A stretch of 64,000 nt of DNA, taken from contig ML976671.1 of NCBI GenBank assembly GCA_010015655.1, forward strand, positions 870,533-934,532, written 5' to 3'. Under the pieces are notes generated by a model. It searched no databases, had not been told where the DNA came from, and saw only the letters and a list, made by a program, of their open reading frames with translations. The DNA is from Bimuria novae-zelandiae CBS 107.79. Taxonomy: Eukaryota; Ascomycota; Dothideomycetes; Pleosporales; Didymosphaeriaceae. Positions 37,861 to 49,510 of this stretch are shown one piece after another; position 1 is the stretch's first letter, and each line of letters opens with the position of its first letter. Position numbers and translations under genes: made by a program.

Positions 37861-39900
37861 GAAAAATTACTTAATTTTCGTAACCTTATAACTTAATTAA
37901 TATAGATCGAATTAATAAGGTAATTAAAGAAATTAAATCCTTAGGACTAGGTAAAACGTTCTCCTATTTAAAAAAATTATAAAAAAAATAGAGTATTATG
38001 CGCTTAACGTTAACGCATAGGCATAAGGCTATTATAGTGCTATATAATACTAAGATTCTTAACTAGTAAAAGCTTACTCTATAATAAGAGCTAGAGCTTA
38101 TAAGCTGTGTAGACAATCTTATAGCTTATTATTTAGCACCTATAAGAGAGATGGTATAAAATTTCGCATTAGCTCTTATAAAGGAGCTAGTAAGCAAGAG
38201 CTAGGTTACCTAATTTCTTAACTACTATAACGTTTTAATTACTACTTACTAAAGTACTAGAATAGACCACGATTGCCACTAAGCTAATTTAAAAAATAAA
38301 TATTACCTATTCGTTTAACTTCTAGCTAAGATTATTAAGAAATACGATATAGCGCCTTATTATACGTATAACATAAATAAGAAAGGCTTCCTTATTAGGG
38401 CAATTAGTAGAAGTAAAAGAATCTTTAGTAAAGCTATATAAGACTTAAAGGAAGTTAGAGTAGTCCTTTAAAATAATAATAAAAAGTAGATAACGTTATA
38501 AGCGTATATTTATAGTAATAGATTAGCTCTCTCTTCTACCCTAATTTTTACCTCTATAAACTTAGGTCTGCAAACCTCTTAGGTAGAAGGGATATAGGCT
38601 AAAAAACACTAAGTCTACGTTAGCTTATCTCCCTTAGGATCGACTAATAACGATATTAGCCTAGCTTAGGTTAAGCAGGTATTTAATCGCTATACTAAAG
38701 AGAAATTATAATAATCCTATTAGCTATTAATCCTTAACAGCTATAGATCTTATAGTACTATAAATTTTATTACGTACTATAATTAAAATTAAATTCTCTA
38801 CTTTATATTCCCCCCTCACGCAACCCACACGTTATAGCTACTAAATATAGTAATATTTAAGCCTCTTTTATTAGCCTACTTAAAGGCTTGTATAAAATAC
38901 CTCTATAACGCCTAAGGCCTATTACTAATTAAGAAAGGAGACTTTTTCCTACTATTGTAATAAGTCTAGACTAGCTCCTTTAAAAAAAACATAATGTTAA
39001 GGTCTTTTAAAGCTACTAGAACACTACCTTTTAACCTAAAGATAATCTTTAAAAGGTTTAAGAAATTAACACTAAAGTAAAATAAGAGAAAGAGATTTAG
39101 CTTAGTCTCCAGTAAAAAAGATTAGCTTAAACTATAAAGCCTAATACGCTCTAAAGTAAAGGACTAAAGTAATAAAAAGGCTTAAAAGCTAAGCTGTTTA
39201 CTCTACTATATATCTATCTAAAATAAGCTACTCCACACTAAAGTACAAGGCCTGTTAAAGGCTCTGCTTTCTAAGAAGAAACACCAGAAGAAAAGCAAGC
39301 CTCTAGACCTGTAATAACGTAAGAAGTACCACCGGGGGGGGGCTGTATACTGGTCTCCTTCTAAAGTTAGGGAGGCTTAGTTTCGTGTAAGGATTGAGGA
39401 ATAAGAAGAATAAAAGGAATAACTCTAAAAAGTAAAAAGAAAGTTATAAAAAGCAGCTAATAAGCTAAGCAAGCTAAGAGAGGTAAAACAAAAGCGTATA
39501 TTAAGAGCTTAGTAAAAAGAGGAGAGAGAAAAAAATTAATACTAAAAAAAAAAATAGGCTAAACGCTAGCGTAAGAAAATAGAGGAAGCAAACTCTAAAA
39601 AGGCTATATAAATATCCTAAAAGGGAAAGAGGAAGGCTTCAAAGCCTTCTGCAAAGGGGCAGAAGAAACAAGCTCGTGTAGAGGTTGCTGCAGAGGCAGC
39701 GGGTGAGGCTCTAGATGCTCTAGTACGCGATCCTTCACCTGTAAAAACTAACTAGAGTGGCAGGAACATTAAACTCCTATAGAAATTTAAGTAGTATATC
39801 TTTTTCGTAGTAGTTTGTTTAGTATTTTAATAAATTATTAGAACAATTAAGCTATTATTAATAGCTCTATAACTCGATTTCTGCAACTCAGTGATTTAGT

Positions 39901-39947
39901 AAGGGTGGCGCATTACGCGAATGGGTGCATCACGCGCACGGCCACGG
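39901..39947 (-). repeat. Right terminal inverted repeat of pogo-type E
   Basis: Ends CGCGCACGGCCACGG before TA at 39948-39949. Confidence 0.85.
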
Positions 39948-39949
39948 TA

Positions 39950-41275
39950 ATATAAGGTATTTTTACGATTTTTTCTTTTTATAAATTTAAAGCTTTTAGT
40001 TTTTTTACTTTATATCAAATATACTAGTACTACGCTAAGACTTATTAAAACTTATTTTAGCCTATCGTATTCAATACCTTATATAGAGTAGAGATAAAAT
40101 AGTCTCCACTTATCTGTTTTTAAAGCCTTTAGTTTAGCCTATACCTTAGTGCTTACCGCCTTACTCACCTATCGTCTCTTTGTATTATACCAAATTCTTT
40201 TCTAACTGTACGCCAGTGCCTGCCTAAGCTGCCTTCTTTTTCCATCCCGCTAACATGTCGTTTCTCAAAATCCGTCAACTCCTAAGCTTGAGAGAATGAT
40301 CCACTGCTTGCAAGGCAGATTTTAATGACCGCGTTTGACGAGCAGATGTAAGGGTCGTTCTCCGCCAATAGCGGTCCTCAACGTTCCATTGGTGCCATCC
40401 TCATATCATTATCCACACACGTTTCCTCCGAATTCCATGCGGCGTGGTCACAGCATCTGGAGCTGTGATACCGACTGCAGCGATTGCGTGTCTCGTGGCT
40501 TGATGAAGCTAACGACAATGAATCAAGTCATCGATGAAGCCATGGATCAAAACGCAGCTCGTAGTGAGCCATATCGTTGCAACTTCGAGATTCTCGGGAG
40601 TGTAGAACGATTGGTGCAAGGATCAACGCTGAAACAGCCCCCGCAGCGCAAGAACGGACATAAAAACCAACTTGATGCGGGTTCCATGGAGATTGGGCCT
40701 TGGGAAAGAATAGAGCATTGGGGGTCTACATTAATATGAGACAGACACTCTTGGAGGCCTTATGTTTCTTTGGAAAGTCGGAATTGGCACCAATTAGAGT
40801 GATCGCGTCGGCAGATAATAACAGCGATCCGCCCATCGATCTGGCCTTCACAACTTCTGTAACCTGCCTATATACATAATAACAATTTTGAAAAGGTTGA
40901 AAATAATTTAAAGCTCGTCCCGACTGCTACACCCACTTCGTAATTTGCGAGACGTAGTTAGCCGACCAGTAGAGACGAGTTTCTGATCTTTATCACCGTG
41001 CCTCATTATTGCGTGTCGCCAATATCGGCTTGAGACTTCCGGTGATACAACATCGAAGTACACCAATGGCACAGCCCAGCTCCATAGATTACAGCGCAAT
41101 AAAACGAGCAATACTCGTACGCACAAACTGAGAGGAGCCACCCAAGTATTTAGAGCGTGTAACACAAAAAGTATCCCTACTACGTCCCCAACCGCCAAAA
41201 CGCCCCTCAGCGTTATTACCTACTAATTTTAGTTACTGCAGCATATATACGCACCACAAGACAGAAACCAACGGA
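39950..41275. other. Border between repeat island and host sequence; no supported gene
   Basis: AT-rich, RIP-like sequence fades out over 39950-40250 and normal composition starts. Two frames (plus 40335-40739, 134 codons; minus 40908-41198, 96 codons with hydrophobic segments) have no domain I know and no paired exons. I do not call them genes. The segment also holds the upstream region of the membrane-protein gene at 41276. Confidence 0.5.
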
Positions 41276-42043
41276 ATGTCTTCGGCTTCCACAGCATTTC
41301 AGGTAGATCTTTATGTCACTGGTAATTGGGATGGTACGAGGATATCTTGGTCGACAGATTCCGCAGCCATCGGTGTCAACAATGAGCCACAATTGACGAC
41401 ACTGCGTTCAGGGGAACTGGCGCCAATCATTAGCATCAAAGCAACCCAAGATCCGATTGCTACAACTGCAGAATTTGCTCTGCTCATCAGCTCCAACCCA
41501 CCTTGGTCGGACATGTCGTGGGACGAAACTCAATGGCAGACAACCCTGTCTCCTACTTGGATATGGGTAACGAATGATGAGTCCACGCTAGCCTCGAGCA
41601 CGAAGAAGTCATCGGAAATATCGCGCACTTCCACAAATCGTGAGCAAACGTCGCTCACTATATCAGGCCCAGGTTCAACACCAAGTCCGCTGTCGACATT
41701 GACACCGGGCCCGCCCACAGCTTCCCCAACTGGACCAAACATCAAAGACACCAGCAACTCAACGCTTTCTACAGGCTCAAAAGCAGCCATTGGTACAGGA
41801 GTAGTGGCATTGATCCTCGGCATCTTCATCGTCGCGTTGATACTCGCCCATTGGAAGCGGAAGTCTCGCATAACCAATGACGCTGGATGGTTCAAGCCTG
41901 AACTACCCGCCGATGGTATCCCGAGATCCAACATACAAGGCCAAGGATGCGGTGCTACGATAATCGAGTTGCCGGTGGACATCGGTCCACATGAACTAGA
42001 CGCGCACATCGCGAAGGCCGCTGAAGATGGCGCATGCTCTTGA
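41276..42043 (+). CDS. Single-pass membrane protein with Ser/Thr-rich stalk
   Basis: 255 codons, uninterrupted. The N-terminal 95 residues have Trp-rich beta-like sequence (ATGNW-like VTGNWDGTRISW). Residues about 100-165 are Ser/Thr/Pro-rich. One transmembrane helix follows at about 172-192 (IGTGVVALILGIFIVALILA), then a basic stop-transfer HWKRKSR and a 60-residue cytoplasmic tail. This layout resembles fungal surface sensors and adhesion-like proteins, but the ectodomain is not one I recognise and no signal peptide is seen. The N-terminus starts in the middle of the region shared with the paralogue at 42663, so an upstream exon is likely. Function unknown; plasma membrane or cell-wall interface is inferred. 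Confidence 0.65.
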   Translation: MSSASTAFQVDLYVTGNWDGTRISWSTDSAAIGVNNEPQLTTLRSGELAPIISIKATQDPIATTAEFALLISSNPPWSDMSWDETQWQTTLSPTWIWVTNDESTLASSTKKSSEISRTSTNREQTSLTISGPGSTPSPLSTLTPGPPTASPTGPNIKDTSNSTLSTGSKAAIGTGVVALILGIFIVALILAHWKRKSRITNDAGWFKPELPADGIPRSNIQGQGCGATIIELPVDIGPHELDAHIAKAAEDGACS

Positions 42044-42662
42044 AGCATAGACAGTGACGATTTGAAAAGGGGGTCTGTGCATGTTATTGAGGGAACGTGG
42101 GTCTTTAGGAGCGATGGCTCGGCTCTGGACTGCTGGTAGGACCACGGGGAGTCGATTATCTAGACTCGCGAGGCTGTTCGAAAGATTAGCAAATGTGAAC
42201 TGATAATTTTAATGATTTTGGTCTTAGCTGCGAGTCTGACTGTAACTGAACCTAAGGATGTTTGGTCCTACGCGTAGCTGCAACTAGATGTTAGGTAGGC
42301 CTACACGACAGATTAGCACCCGCGGAATCGTTTAAAGGTTGTCACGTTTTATTCTATTATCCAGGCGTCTTCTACTTCTAATGTTGGAATTCGTTGAACT
42401 ACTTCGCGCAAATGTGCTGCACTTCGTTGACGCGATACTGGGTTCCGTACCCGGATAAGCGTCTGACCGATATTCAGGTACTATTGTGGTACAAAGCCGT
42501 AGCGCACCAATCAGTCCATCACCGTTGGTACTTAGCAGCGATTGGAAACAGTTCGGACTTGTATCTGCAGCAAATACGGAGTTATGAAACCTATCACGCC
42601 AGGGAGAGAAAGAAAGTGCACCACCTATAAGATTTGAGACCTTTCCTCGTTGTCTCTTAACA
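42044..42662. other. Intergenic, nothing recognised
   Basis: Contains 3' flank of the membrane-protein gene and upstream sequence of its paralogue. The 78-codon frame at 42394-42630 has no support. Confidence 0.5.
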
Positions 42663-43708
42663 TTGTCCTTCGTTTCTTCTTCACTGGTTTATTACCTCCA
42701 GTTAGGTGTACGCCCAACTACTCAATTACATGGCTACACGCGGGCCAGTACCGAGACCCTGTTTCCAGTTGCTGCAATGCCCTTGAAAATCCCGTTTCCA
42801 ACGATTACCTTCTCCCAAGAAGTGAATTCGACACAAGTCTTGTGGTTTACCGGTACCGACCAAGAATGGAGTATCTTTGGATCAGCTTCGACTTTTTAAA
42901 TTGTCGCAGACGCCTCAACAACTGCGAACTTCCTCTACCTTGATGGGGCGCCGGTCATTGAGTATTTCACACAAACAGTACCGGGATCTTTTGACGTCTT
43001 ATCCATACTGAGTTATGGAGACGTAAGACCGATGACACTGCCCAACCCCCAACCAGGTCTACAATGACTTCGAACGCTCCAATAGACGGCAAAGAATCGA
43101 ACGTTTCGTCGACGCCGACCGCGACGCCAACACCGCCCCTGAAACCAAGCCTACCCACTCATTCTCCATCCGCGTCGCAGGATACGGACACCAACAATAC
43201 AGTACCCGCGCTGGTGGGTCCGTCTGCGTCTCAGAATACGAATACCAACAACACAGTCCCAGCGCTTTCCACCACAGCGAAGGCAGGTATCAGTGTCGGA
43301 GTAGTGATAGCAAGCCTCGGAATAGTCCTCGCTGCAGTTATACTTATTAGGCGGAAGCGAAAGTCCAAGGTTGCAGCTGAGCTACCCGAGGATAATATAC
43401 TTGAATGGATATACGACCAATTCGAAGGCGCGGAGATAAAGGAGCTGTCGGAGAACATCGATCCCCAGGAAATCGAGGCGCGTGAGGAGAGGGGAGGAGT
43501 CGATGAAGGTCAAGAACAAGATAAAGGTAGCGTAGTAGAAAGTGTTCAGCATGCAAGGGCAGATCATGTGCCAGGGAACGAGGGCATTGGGCGGTCTGTC
43601 TTGGTCGCTCCGGGAAACATCAATGCGGAGATGGAGAGGAGACATAGTATCGTCTTGCCTAGGAGCGACGGAGAGGAGAACACGTTACACTTTAACCCAT
43701 GGAGATGA
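42663..43708 (+). pseudogene. Broken tandem paralogue of the membrane protein
   Basis: The first frame (42663-42899) reads QEWSIFGSASTF and stops at TAA (42897-42899), exactly where the neighbour has Gln (SASTAFQVDLY). The same frame then continues (ADASTTANFLYLDGAPVIEY). A shift is needed near 43020-43040 to reach the frame of 43064-43708. That part has a Thr/Pro-rich stalk, a helix (ISVGVVIASLGIVLAAVILI), basic RRKRKSK and a tail similar to the neighbour's (IKELSENIDPQEIEA against IIELPVDIGPHELDA). A single C-to-T change explains the stop. The frame shift could be natural or an assembly error. An alternative is an intact gene with unrecognised introns, which I think less likely. Confidence 0.6.
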
Positions 43709-43924
43709 TACATCTGTCAGTAAGCCCCGTTAGCACCGTTCGAGATACCCACCGACGAGAGGAAGTAGCTTTCCTCTGAATCAGTAACAGGAGCTGGATG
43801 CGCACATTCGCCCACACCAGGTTGCGGGATCTTAAATATGCTAGCTTGCTTATACTATACTACCGTAAGTGTGCTCAATCTGTGGGGATGATACCATATA
43901 CCCTAACAATCCACCTTAGACTTC

Positions 43925-45525
43925 TCAATCCCTAATCGGAAACAGCAAATGCGAGTAGTCACTGGGGTCATACGCCAGAATATCCTCAATCTGCGCCTGC
44001 GTCAAGCTCGCGCTAAAATCGAAGTCGGCACCTAGGACCCTCGCTGTGATATTCCAATTGTGGAACACGACCGCAAACTTGATTATTCTCCCAACCGGAC
44101 GGAGGAAATAGTTGCTGTCACCACCTTCCAGGTTGCCGGGGCGATGAATCGTCGATTTTGCGCGCACCTCGCCACGGCCCAGGATCTCAAACGCGTCGAA
44201 CTCGCCACAGCCGGTCGACCAGCAGGAACAGGGGATGTTGCGACGGTCGTTGCCGTACTGGAGGATGCGTGGGACAGTTGCGTTAAGGAACCACCAGGCG
44301 GGTACATCGGATAGCATACCCTGGTCGTTGCCGTAGTTGTCGTAGTGGTCCATTTGGAACTCGATAAAGAAGGCCTTGGAGGCGCCTTCCCAGCCATCTG
44401 CTAGGTGTTATCAAAGGCACGCGGAAGGAGGGGACAAATCCTACAGTGCGCAATAGTACCTGATCTCGCATACTCGCAATTGCCGTCGCAAAGCTTGTCC
44501 GTGAAGACTGCGATTTCCCGCTCCGAAGTCTCGAGAGTGCCGGTGAATGGTCTGCTCTCGGCGGCTACTTGGCTGCCATCACCGATCACGTAACCGAGCG
44601 AGTTCCCAAAGGCACTGAGCTGTGTCAGTATGTTCTTCCAGGTTTCTCAAAACTTCTTCCTATTATCATACTAGTCAAACGTTCCAGACTTTTGAGGGTC
44701 TCCCAAATTCGCCAAGAATGCGAAACCACTCGCTGCCGCAGGCGCTGTAGAAGTGTAATAGGCTACTCGACTCCAAACAGAAGCTGCAGCTACTCTGACA
44801 TCGTCATGTTGTGACGTGTCGCCCGATACCGAACTGGCCGGCGTAGGGGCATCAGTCACAAGCGGTCCTTGTTCGTCGCGCTTGACAGAGGGCTGAGGGA
44901 CCGTTACAGTCTCATTGGCCGGACAAGGAGAAGAAGTAGATGAGACTGGTGGGGCAGGCCGCGGATGCGGGTCTGCAGCCGGTGCAGGAGGAACGACAAC
45001 AGCTGGTGGGGGAGGTGGCGGATGTGGGTCTGCAGGAGGGACATGAGGGGCGACAGCGGCTGGTGGTGGAGATGGAGGCGGTGCTGGAAGTGCGTATTAG
45101 CAAATAACGACACAACAGAAATGCAGTACAATGGCATGCTTACGCGGAGAAGGAGCCAGTAGTGTGGTAGCTTCACATGGACACTCTGTCTCATCCGAAC
45201 CAGGAATTGCGTCAGATGACTGCGTTGCTGGAGAAGTACTGGACGATGAGCTCTTCAGAGGTTCCGTGGGCGTAGTCTCCAGCGTTGTCGTCACCGTCGT
45301 TGTCGTTGTTGCAGTGGTCGTGGTTACGATTGGTGGAAGCGCTGCAGGAGGGCGGGTGGCGGAGGCGGCGGTGCTTGAGCTAGAATTGGCGGAGGTTGCA
45401 CTGGGACCGGGGCTGGCGGTGGAGCGGGCGCAGGGAGTGGGACCGGTACGGGTATTGGGAGGACTGGGGGCGGACATAGCATTTGCGTCTGCGTCTGTGT
45501 GAAGCCGGGTGCAGGATTTGGACAT
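43925..45525 (-). CDS. TOS1-like secreted cell-wall glycoside hydrolase (DUF2401 domain)
   Basis: Four exons are supported from the C-terminus back: 43925-44400, 44445-44614, 44672-45083, and one ending at 45144. Introns are 44401-44444, 44615-44671 and 45084-45143, all GT..AG with frames that join exactly. The C-terminal half is the TOS1-like catalytic domain: VWSRVAYYTS, FLANLGD, FGNSLGYV, KAFFIEFQMDHYDNYGND, DVPAWWFLNATVPRILQYG, CSCWSTGCGEFDAFEIL, STIHRPGNLEGGDSNYFLRP. The proteins act in the cell wall on beta-glucan. Upstream is a long Pro/Thr/Ser-rich region in place of the usual TOS1 N-terminal domain. The exon boundary around 45330-45525 is not resolved; the gene probably continues to about 46455. 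Confidence 0.85.
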
Positions 45526-46455
45526 GTGCTTCCCCGCACGAAGATTGTCGTAGTTATCGTGGGCGTAACGATGCAGACTGAATTTGAATTATTCGCCGTC
45601 ACTTGCGGTATTGTAGAGCCGCCGCCTGCCTGTGCATTTGTGGAAGCAATCGTCGGTACGGTTGTAGTACCAACTGTCGATTTTGTTGTGGAGACGACCG
45701 TTTGTATAGTTGTTGTAGGGGTGGCGGACTGTTTGACTGTTGAACTAGCTCCCTGTGTCGTCGTCGGGACGGGTTTCAACGTGGTCGTTGTTGCAACCGC
45801 CTGCGCAGTAGTGAAGGCCTTGCTCTCAAATGTAGACTCGTCTACCCATTCCGTAGTGTACCATTCACCTAACCAGAGGACCTGTCAGCTATCGTGCCAA
45901 AGATAGGATTCGAAGCGCACCGGTACCTTCCGTGTTCGGGTCGTCGTGCGTATGGTGCCAGAAAGAATGCCAGACAGATCGTATAGTCCCATGCACCTCG
46001 CGAGGTCTCTACCTCTTCTTGTGCTTATCAACGCGAGCGTTGCCTCTATCAGTGGAGCGTCGCTTCGATGTCAACATATCCGGCAACTTGTACACCGCTA
46101 GCTGAGACACGTTCATCGGACCGCGTAGATGCATAGAGAGCTACATGCGCCTATTAGCATACTAAAGAGCGTAGGAAGCTGATTCGGAGTACTTCTCCGA
46201 TCAATGGCGTAGAGAGCCCAACGCCTGAGTAGGCTACGGGCTCGTGCTCGCATATTCCTGTCTTTGGATTGATTCTTGTCGTCCTGTTGTACTCGCCGGG
46301 CTAGCTAATGTTCGTGTATGTGATTGCAGTGATTTCTGAGCAATACCAGTTCCCATCGTCGGGGCGCACTGAGGTGCCGCGACAGAGCTGCGCTGGGTCC
46401 TGCTGAATGACACGCGGGTGTACAACGCCAAGATACTGAGCAGTAAGTAGATCAT
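45526..46455 (-). CDS. Probable upstream exons of the TOS1-like gene, Thr-rich with signal peptide
   Basis: A minus-strand frame near 45500-45930 reads GEWYTTEWVDESTFESKAF followed by long Thr-rich runs and CIVTPTITTTIFVRGSTC, in keeping with a heavily O-glycosylated wall protein. It connects upstream over a 45-nt GT..AG candidate intron with a GCTGAC branch. Farther up, 46234-46455 starts MIYLLLSILALYTRVSFS, a good signal peptide. I infer that these belong to the same gene as the TOS1-like domain. The joins between 45930 and 46234 are not worked out. Confidence 0.45.
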
Positions 46456-47225
46456 GCTGATGCTGTGCGCTGTGAAGTATAACGGCTGAGCTGTGTTAAT
46501 CCAACGTAGGTGTGCAAATGGTGAGGTCTAAAACACGGATTGATTCATTGCTGACGACAGATCTAGGCGGGCCATAAGAAAGAAAGAACAAGCCGTCATC
46601 TCGCCAAAACGGCCTGGAAGGAAGCCGCTCCTAACAGCCATTCCTTCCGTGGAACATTCAGTTCGCTCCATGCAGACGCGGCTACGGATGCCTTGACATT
46701 CGTTAGTGAATATCCACGAATGTTAACCGACACAATTGTGTAGAAATATGCATTTCAGTAAGTCCGTTGAGTTCATCAACGTCAAAGACGTTTAAAACAA
46801 GACTGCATTGTCTTAGCTATGCAACAGCGTTCAAGAGGAGGGTGGACTTACGGTACCAGAAAATAAAATGTATGGAAATTCATCATTGCATAAAGGTATA
46901 GGGAGGGAGCTGAACATACCGGACAGATTTGACTGTCTTCTCTAGAAGCGACAGCCCTGGAGATCTACTTGAGCGCATACGGAAGACCGACAGCATTTGC
47001 TCGAGTATTGTGAACGCCTTGTCGAGGTCGCGGTGTAGAAGGTGAAGTGTGGCCGCTGCAGAAATCTTTTAATGGGCCACTTTGCCAAGCACGGTCCGAG
47101 CGCCACGTAACGTTAAGCGAGATTTCTTGCCCACAGAACATCGCGGACCCGCGATCAGAAAGAACTTCCACGACAACGCTCTCGACGACACCTCACCGTC
47201 CAATACTAACTCTCCAGCTCGCAAA
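46456..47225. other. Divergent intergenic region between the TOS1-like gene and RPS13
   Basis: Likely holds both promoters. No TATA or known operator stands out. Short frames here have no support. Confidence 0.5.
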
Positions 47226-47952
47226 ATGGGTCGTCTTCACTCCAACGGAAAGGGCATATCGTCCTCGGCCATCCCCTACTCGCGCACTGCGCCGGCATGG
47301 CTCAAGACCACCCCCGAGCAAGTCGTTGAGCAGATCTGCAAGCTCGCCAGGAAGGGCGCGACTCCCTCCCAGTAAGGAGATTGTGCGCAACGAGGGAATT
47401 GGCATGCTGATTATATACAGGATCGGCGAGGTCCTCCGTGACTCCCACGGTATCGCGCAGACCAAGATCGTGACCGGAAACAAGATCCTCCGCATCCTCA
47501 AGTCCAACGGTATAGTAACCTGTCCGAGTTGAAGCGCACGTCGACAGCAGCTCTGTTTTTCGACACCTGCAGCGCTATATAAATATGCCTCTAGTTGGTT
47601 CATAGCTAACGGAGTGCGATTCACCAGGCCTTGCACCTGAGATTCCGGAAGACCTGTACATGTAAGTCTTTTTTCCCATGCGGCAACAGCAACCTTTGAG
47701 AATCCCCTGGTTCTTGTCCAATTTATCGGGAAATTTTTGTGCCGTCCGGCTGACATCGAATCCAGGCTCATCAAGAAGGCTGTCGCTGTCCGCAAGCACC
47801 TTCAGACCAACCGCAAGGACCGCGACTCCAAGTTTCGCCTCATTCTCATTGAGTCCCGTATCCACCGTCTCAGCCGCTACTACAAGACTGTCGGTGTCCT
47901 ACCCCCGACCTGGAGGTACGAGAGCGCCACCGCCTCTACCCTCGTCGCATAA
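47226..47952 (+). CDS. RPS13: Small-subunit ribosomal protein uS15 (S13)
   Basis: Four exons, 47226-47371, 47421-47509, 47628-47661 and 47766-47952, give 151 residues, the exact length of eukaryotic S13. Starts [20 protein letters not shown]; then [43 protein letters not shown], and the conserved end [20 protein letters not shown] to [13 protein letters not shown]. All introns are GT..AG (49, 118 and 104 nt) and the phases agree. It is a core 40S protein of the cytosolic ribosome. No lesions. The two longer introns are of a size that can host small RNAs, but I see no C/D boxes. Confidence 0.97.
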
Positions 47953-48299
47953 AGGCATGTAGGGATGTGGGGAAGCGTGAGGTCGTTGTCATGGAAAATA
48001 CTCGATTGGAGTTAGGGATGCATGGATGCTTCACGGGTCATATAGCCTGTTTATGGGTGGACACGATATGGAATGAATGAAAAGCATCACCTCTGGGGAC
48101 TTCCAGATCAGTCGCTCATATGCTCTTGATTGTGCTACTGTGAAAATCTCTTGCCCGTGTGGGTATCATACCGTTCATGAAGCGCCAAATCTACAAATGC
48201 CCGTGCAACGCCTGCCAATGCAAAATGTGAAATCAGTATGCCCTCTCGTGCTCATCAGAATATCCTAAGCTCTATCCTCCAGCTTCGCCATGCCTATCC

Positions 48300-48875
48300 T
48301 CAACCTTCAAGCTCGGCGCTCTTCTGCGCAAGGAACTCGCTCAGCCACAGGAGAGGCTTCTTCGGAGGAGGCCTATCACCATGTTAGCTGCTGCTCAAAG
48401 CATTTGTTTACACAATATCTACTTACTCTGCCGTCGCTAAACGCTTCATCGCCTCCAACAAGGACGGCGTAACGTGCTTGTTCAGGTACTGCCGCGTCGG
48501 CGCACCATGGATTGTGACTGGCGCAGTCGCGTGCACCGAGCCGGTCGGATGCGGCGAATTGCGCGTCGAGGCAGGTGGTGCAGGCGAGGGCGCGGAGAGT
48601 GGCGCTGCAGCGGGTTGCTGGTCTTGCTTGACGGGTTGCGCTTGCGGTTGTTGCGCCTGGGGCTCGGGAACGGGAGCAGACGCGATTGCTGCGCCATCAG
48701 TTGGCGTTGATAATTGGCCTGGAGTTGCAGCTGTGGAAGGCGCCGAGTCCGCCATCTCGACGTCCTCAGTAGCCTGCGGTGCGCCGTTTGGGACGGGTGC
48801 GAGAACGGTTGTGAGAACGGGTGCTGCGACGGTGGTGGGCTCAGTGGCCTGAGGGGAGGTTTGTTCTTCAGCCAT
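48300..48875 (-). CDS. SDC1: COMPASS histone methyltransferase subunit, DPY30 domain
   Basis: Two exons, 48427-48875 and 48300-48372, with a 54-nt intron (48373-48426, GTAAGT..TAG), give 173 residues. The start MAEEQTSPQATEP follows a pyrimidine-rich leader; an earlier ATG in frame at 49139 is probably in the 5' UTR. Residues up to about 125 are Ala/Pro/Gln-rich and disordered. The C-terminal 45 residues are the DPY30 dimerisation motif: TRQYLNKHVTPSLLEAMKRL, then PPPKKPLLWLSEFLAQKSAE, split by the intron. The protein binds the Ash2-type subunit in the Set1 complex that methylates histone H3 Lys4 in the nucleus. It is convergent with RPS13. Confidence 0.92.
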
Positions 48876-49139
48876 AGTGCTAAAAGGGAAATTGAAGGGT
48901 GGTAAGTGTGAGAACAGGTAGCCTGACGTCTGGGGGAGCAGGTTTCGGGGAGGTAACTTTGGGTAGCTATCCCTGGTGGTCCTCGACGCTGCACGGGCAA
49001 CTTCGGAGATGGATCGGAGATGACCCGGGACTAGTGCTGGAGGTAGGAGCAGCAGACAAATCTTATTATAGTCAACTTCATGAATAGGTTTAAGCCGTTT
49101 GGAAGAGTGTACAAGCATCCTATGTTGGTAATCATCCAC

Positions 49140-49510
49140 GTTCTCTGAATAGGTACCAACATTAGAGCGCCTTACGCAGTTTGCGACATTTCTTCTCTAA
49201 CAAAGAGCACTTGAGAGCCTTTTCTTTCCCTTGGGTACCAAAACTCAGTAGTCGGGTTTCCAAAGAGGCAGATAGTCAATGTGCTGTATGGACGTTCTGA
49301 TACGTGCGAGTCCCTACTCCAGGGCCGCCTCCACTGCACTGTATGGTAGCCCCATCACGCTACCTATGGTAACGATGGTACCAAACCACGGTTGCACAGA
49401 TATGGGAACTTCAAAGACTGCCCACGTACCTCACCTCCCGTCATTCTCTACTTCACTAAACCCATCATCCTCGGAGTAACTTAGATTTGCCTTCCCATCA
49501 CTTAGACAAC
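49140..49510. other. Divergent intergenic region upstream of SDC1 and the F-box-like gene
   Basis: No supported gene. The 66-codon frame at 49279 has no features. Holds the two promoters by position only. Confidence 0.5.

Larger units (their letters stand above)
37814..39947 (+). mobile_element. Pogo-type DNA transposon E, complete ends
   Basis: The 2134-bp element has inverted ends of about 47 bp (37814-37860, 39901-39947) sharing CCGTGCGCGT and CCCATTCGCGT, flanked by TA (37812-37813, 39948-39949). The plus-strand transposase is of the same type as element B: NKKGFLIRAISRSKRIFSKA near 38370, LGSTNNDISLA near 38640, LLILNSYRSYSTINFITYYN near 38740 with Asn where the catalytic Asp is expected, PPHATHTL near 38815, then KKKHQKKSKPLDL and a basic tail ending near 39760. 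Only the tail is lightly mutated. It is the rightmost element of the island. Confidence 0.88.

Noticed and set aside
1..39950. A secondary-metabolite cluster or effector gene in the AT-rich island
   Set aside because: Every readable stretch belonged to a transposon domain; no other coding sequence could be supported.
40335..40739. 134-codon plus-strand frame at the island border
   Set aside because: No domain, signal or linked exon, and composition does not suggest coding.
40908..41198. 96-codon minus-strand hydrophobic frame
   Set aside because: A possible membrane segment, but no family and no exon partners were found.
47510..47765. Possible small RNAs in the longer RPS13 introns
   Set aside because: No C/D or H/ACA box pattern could be seen.
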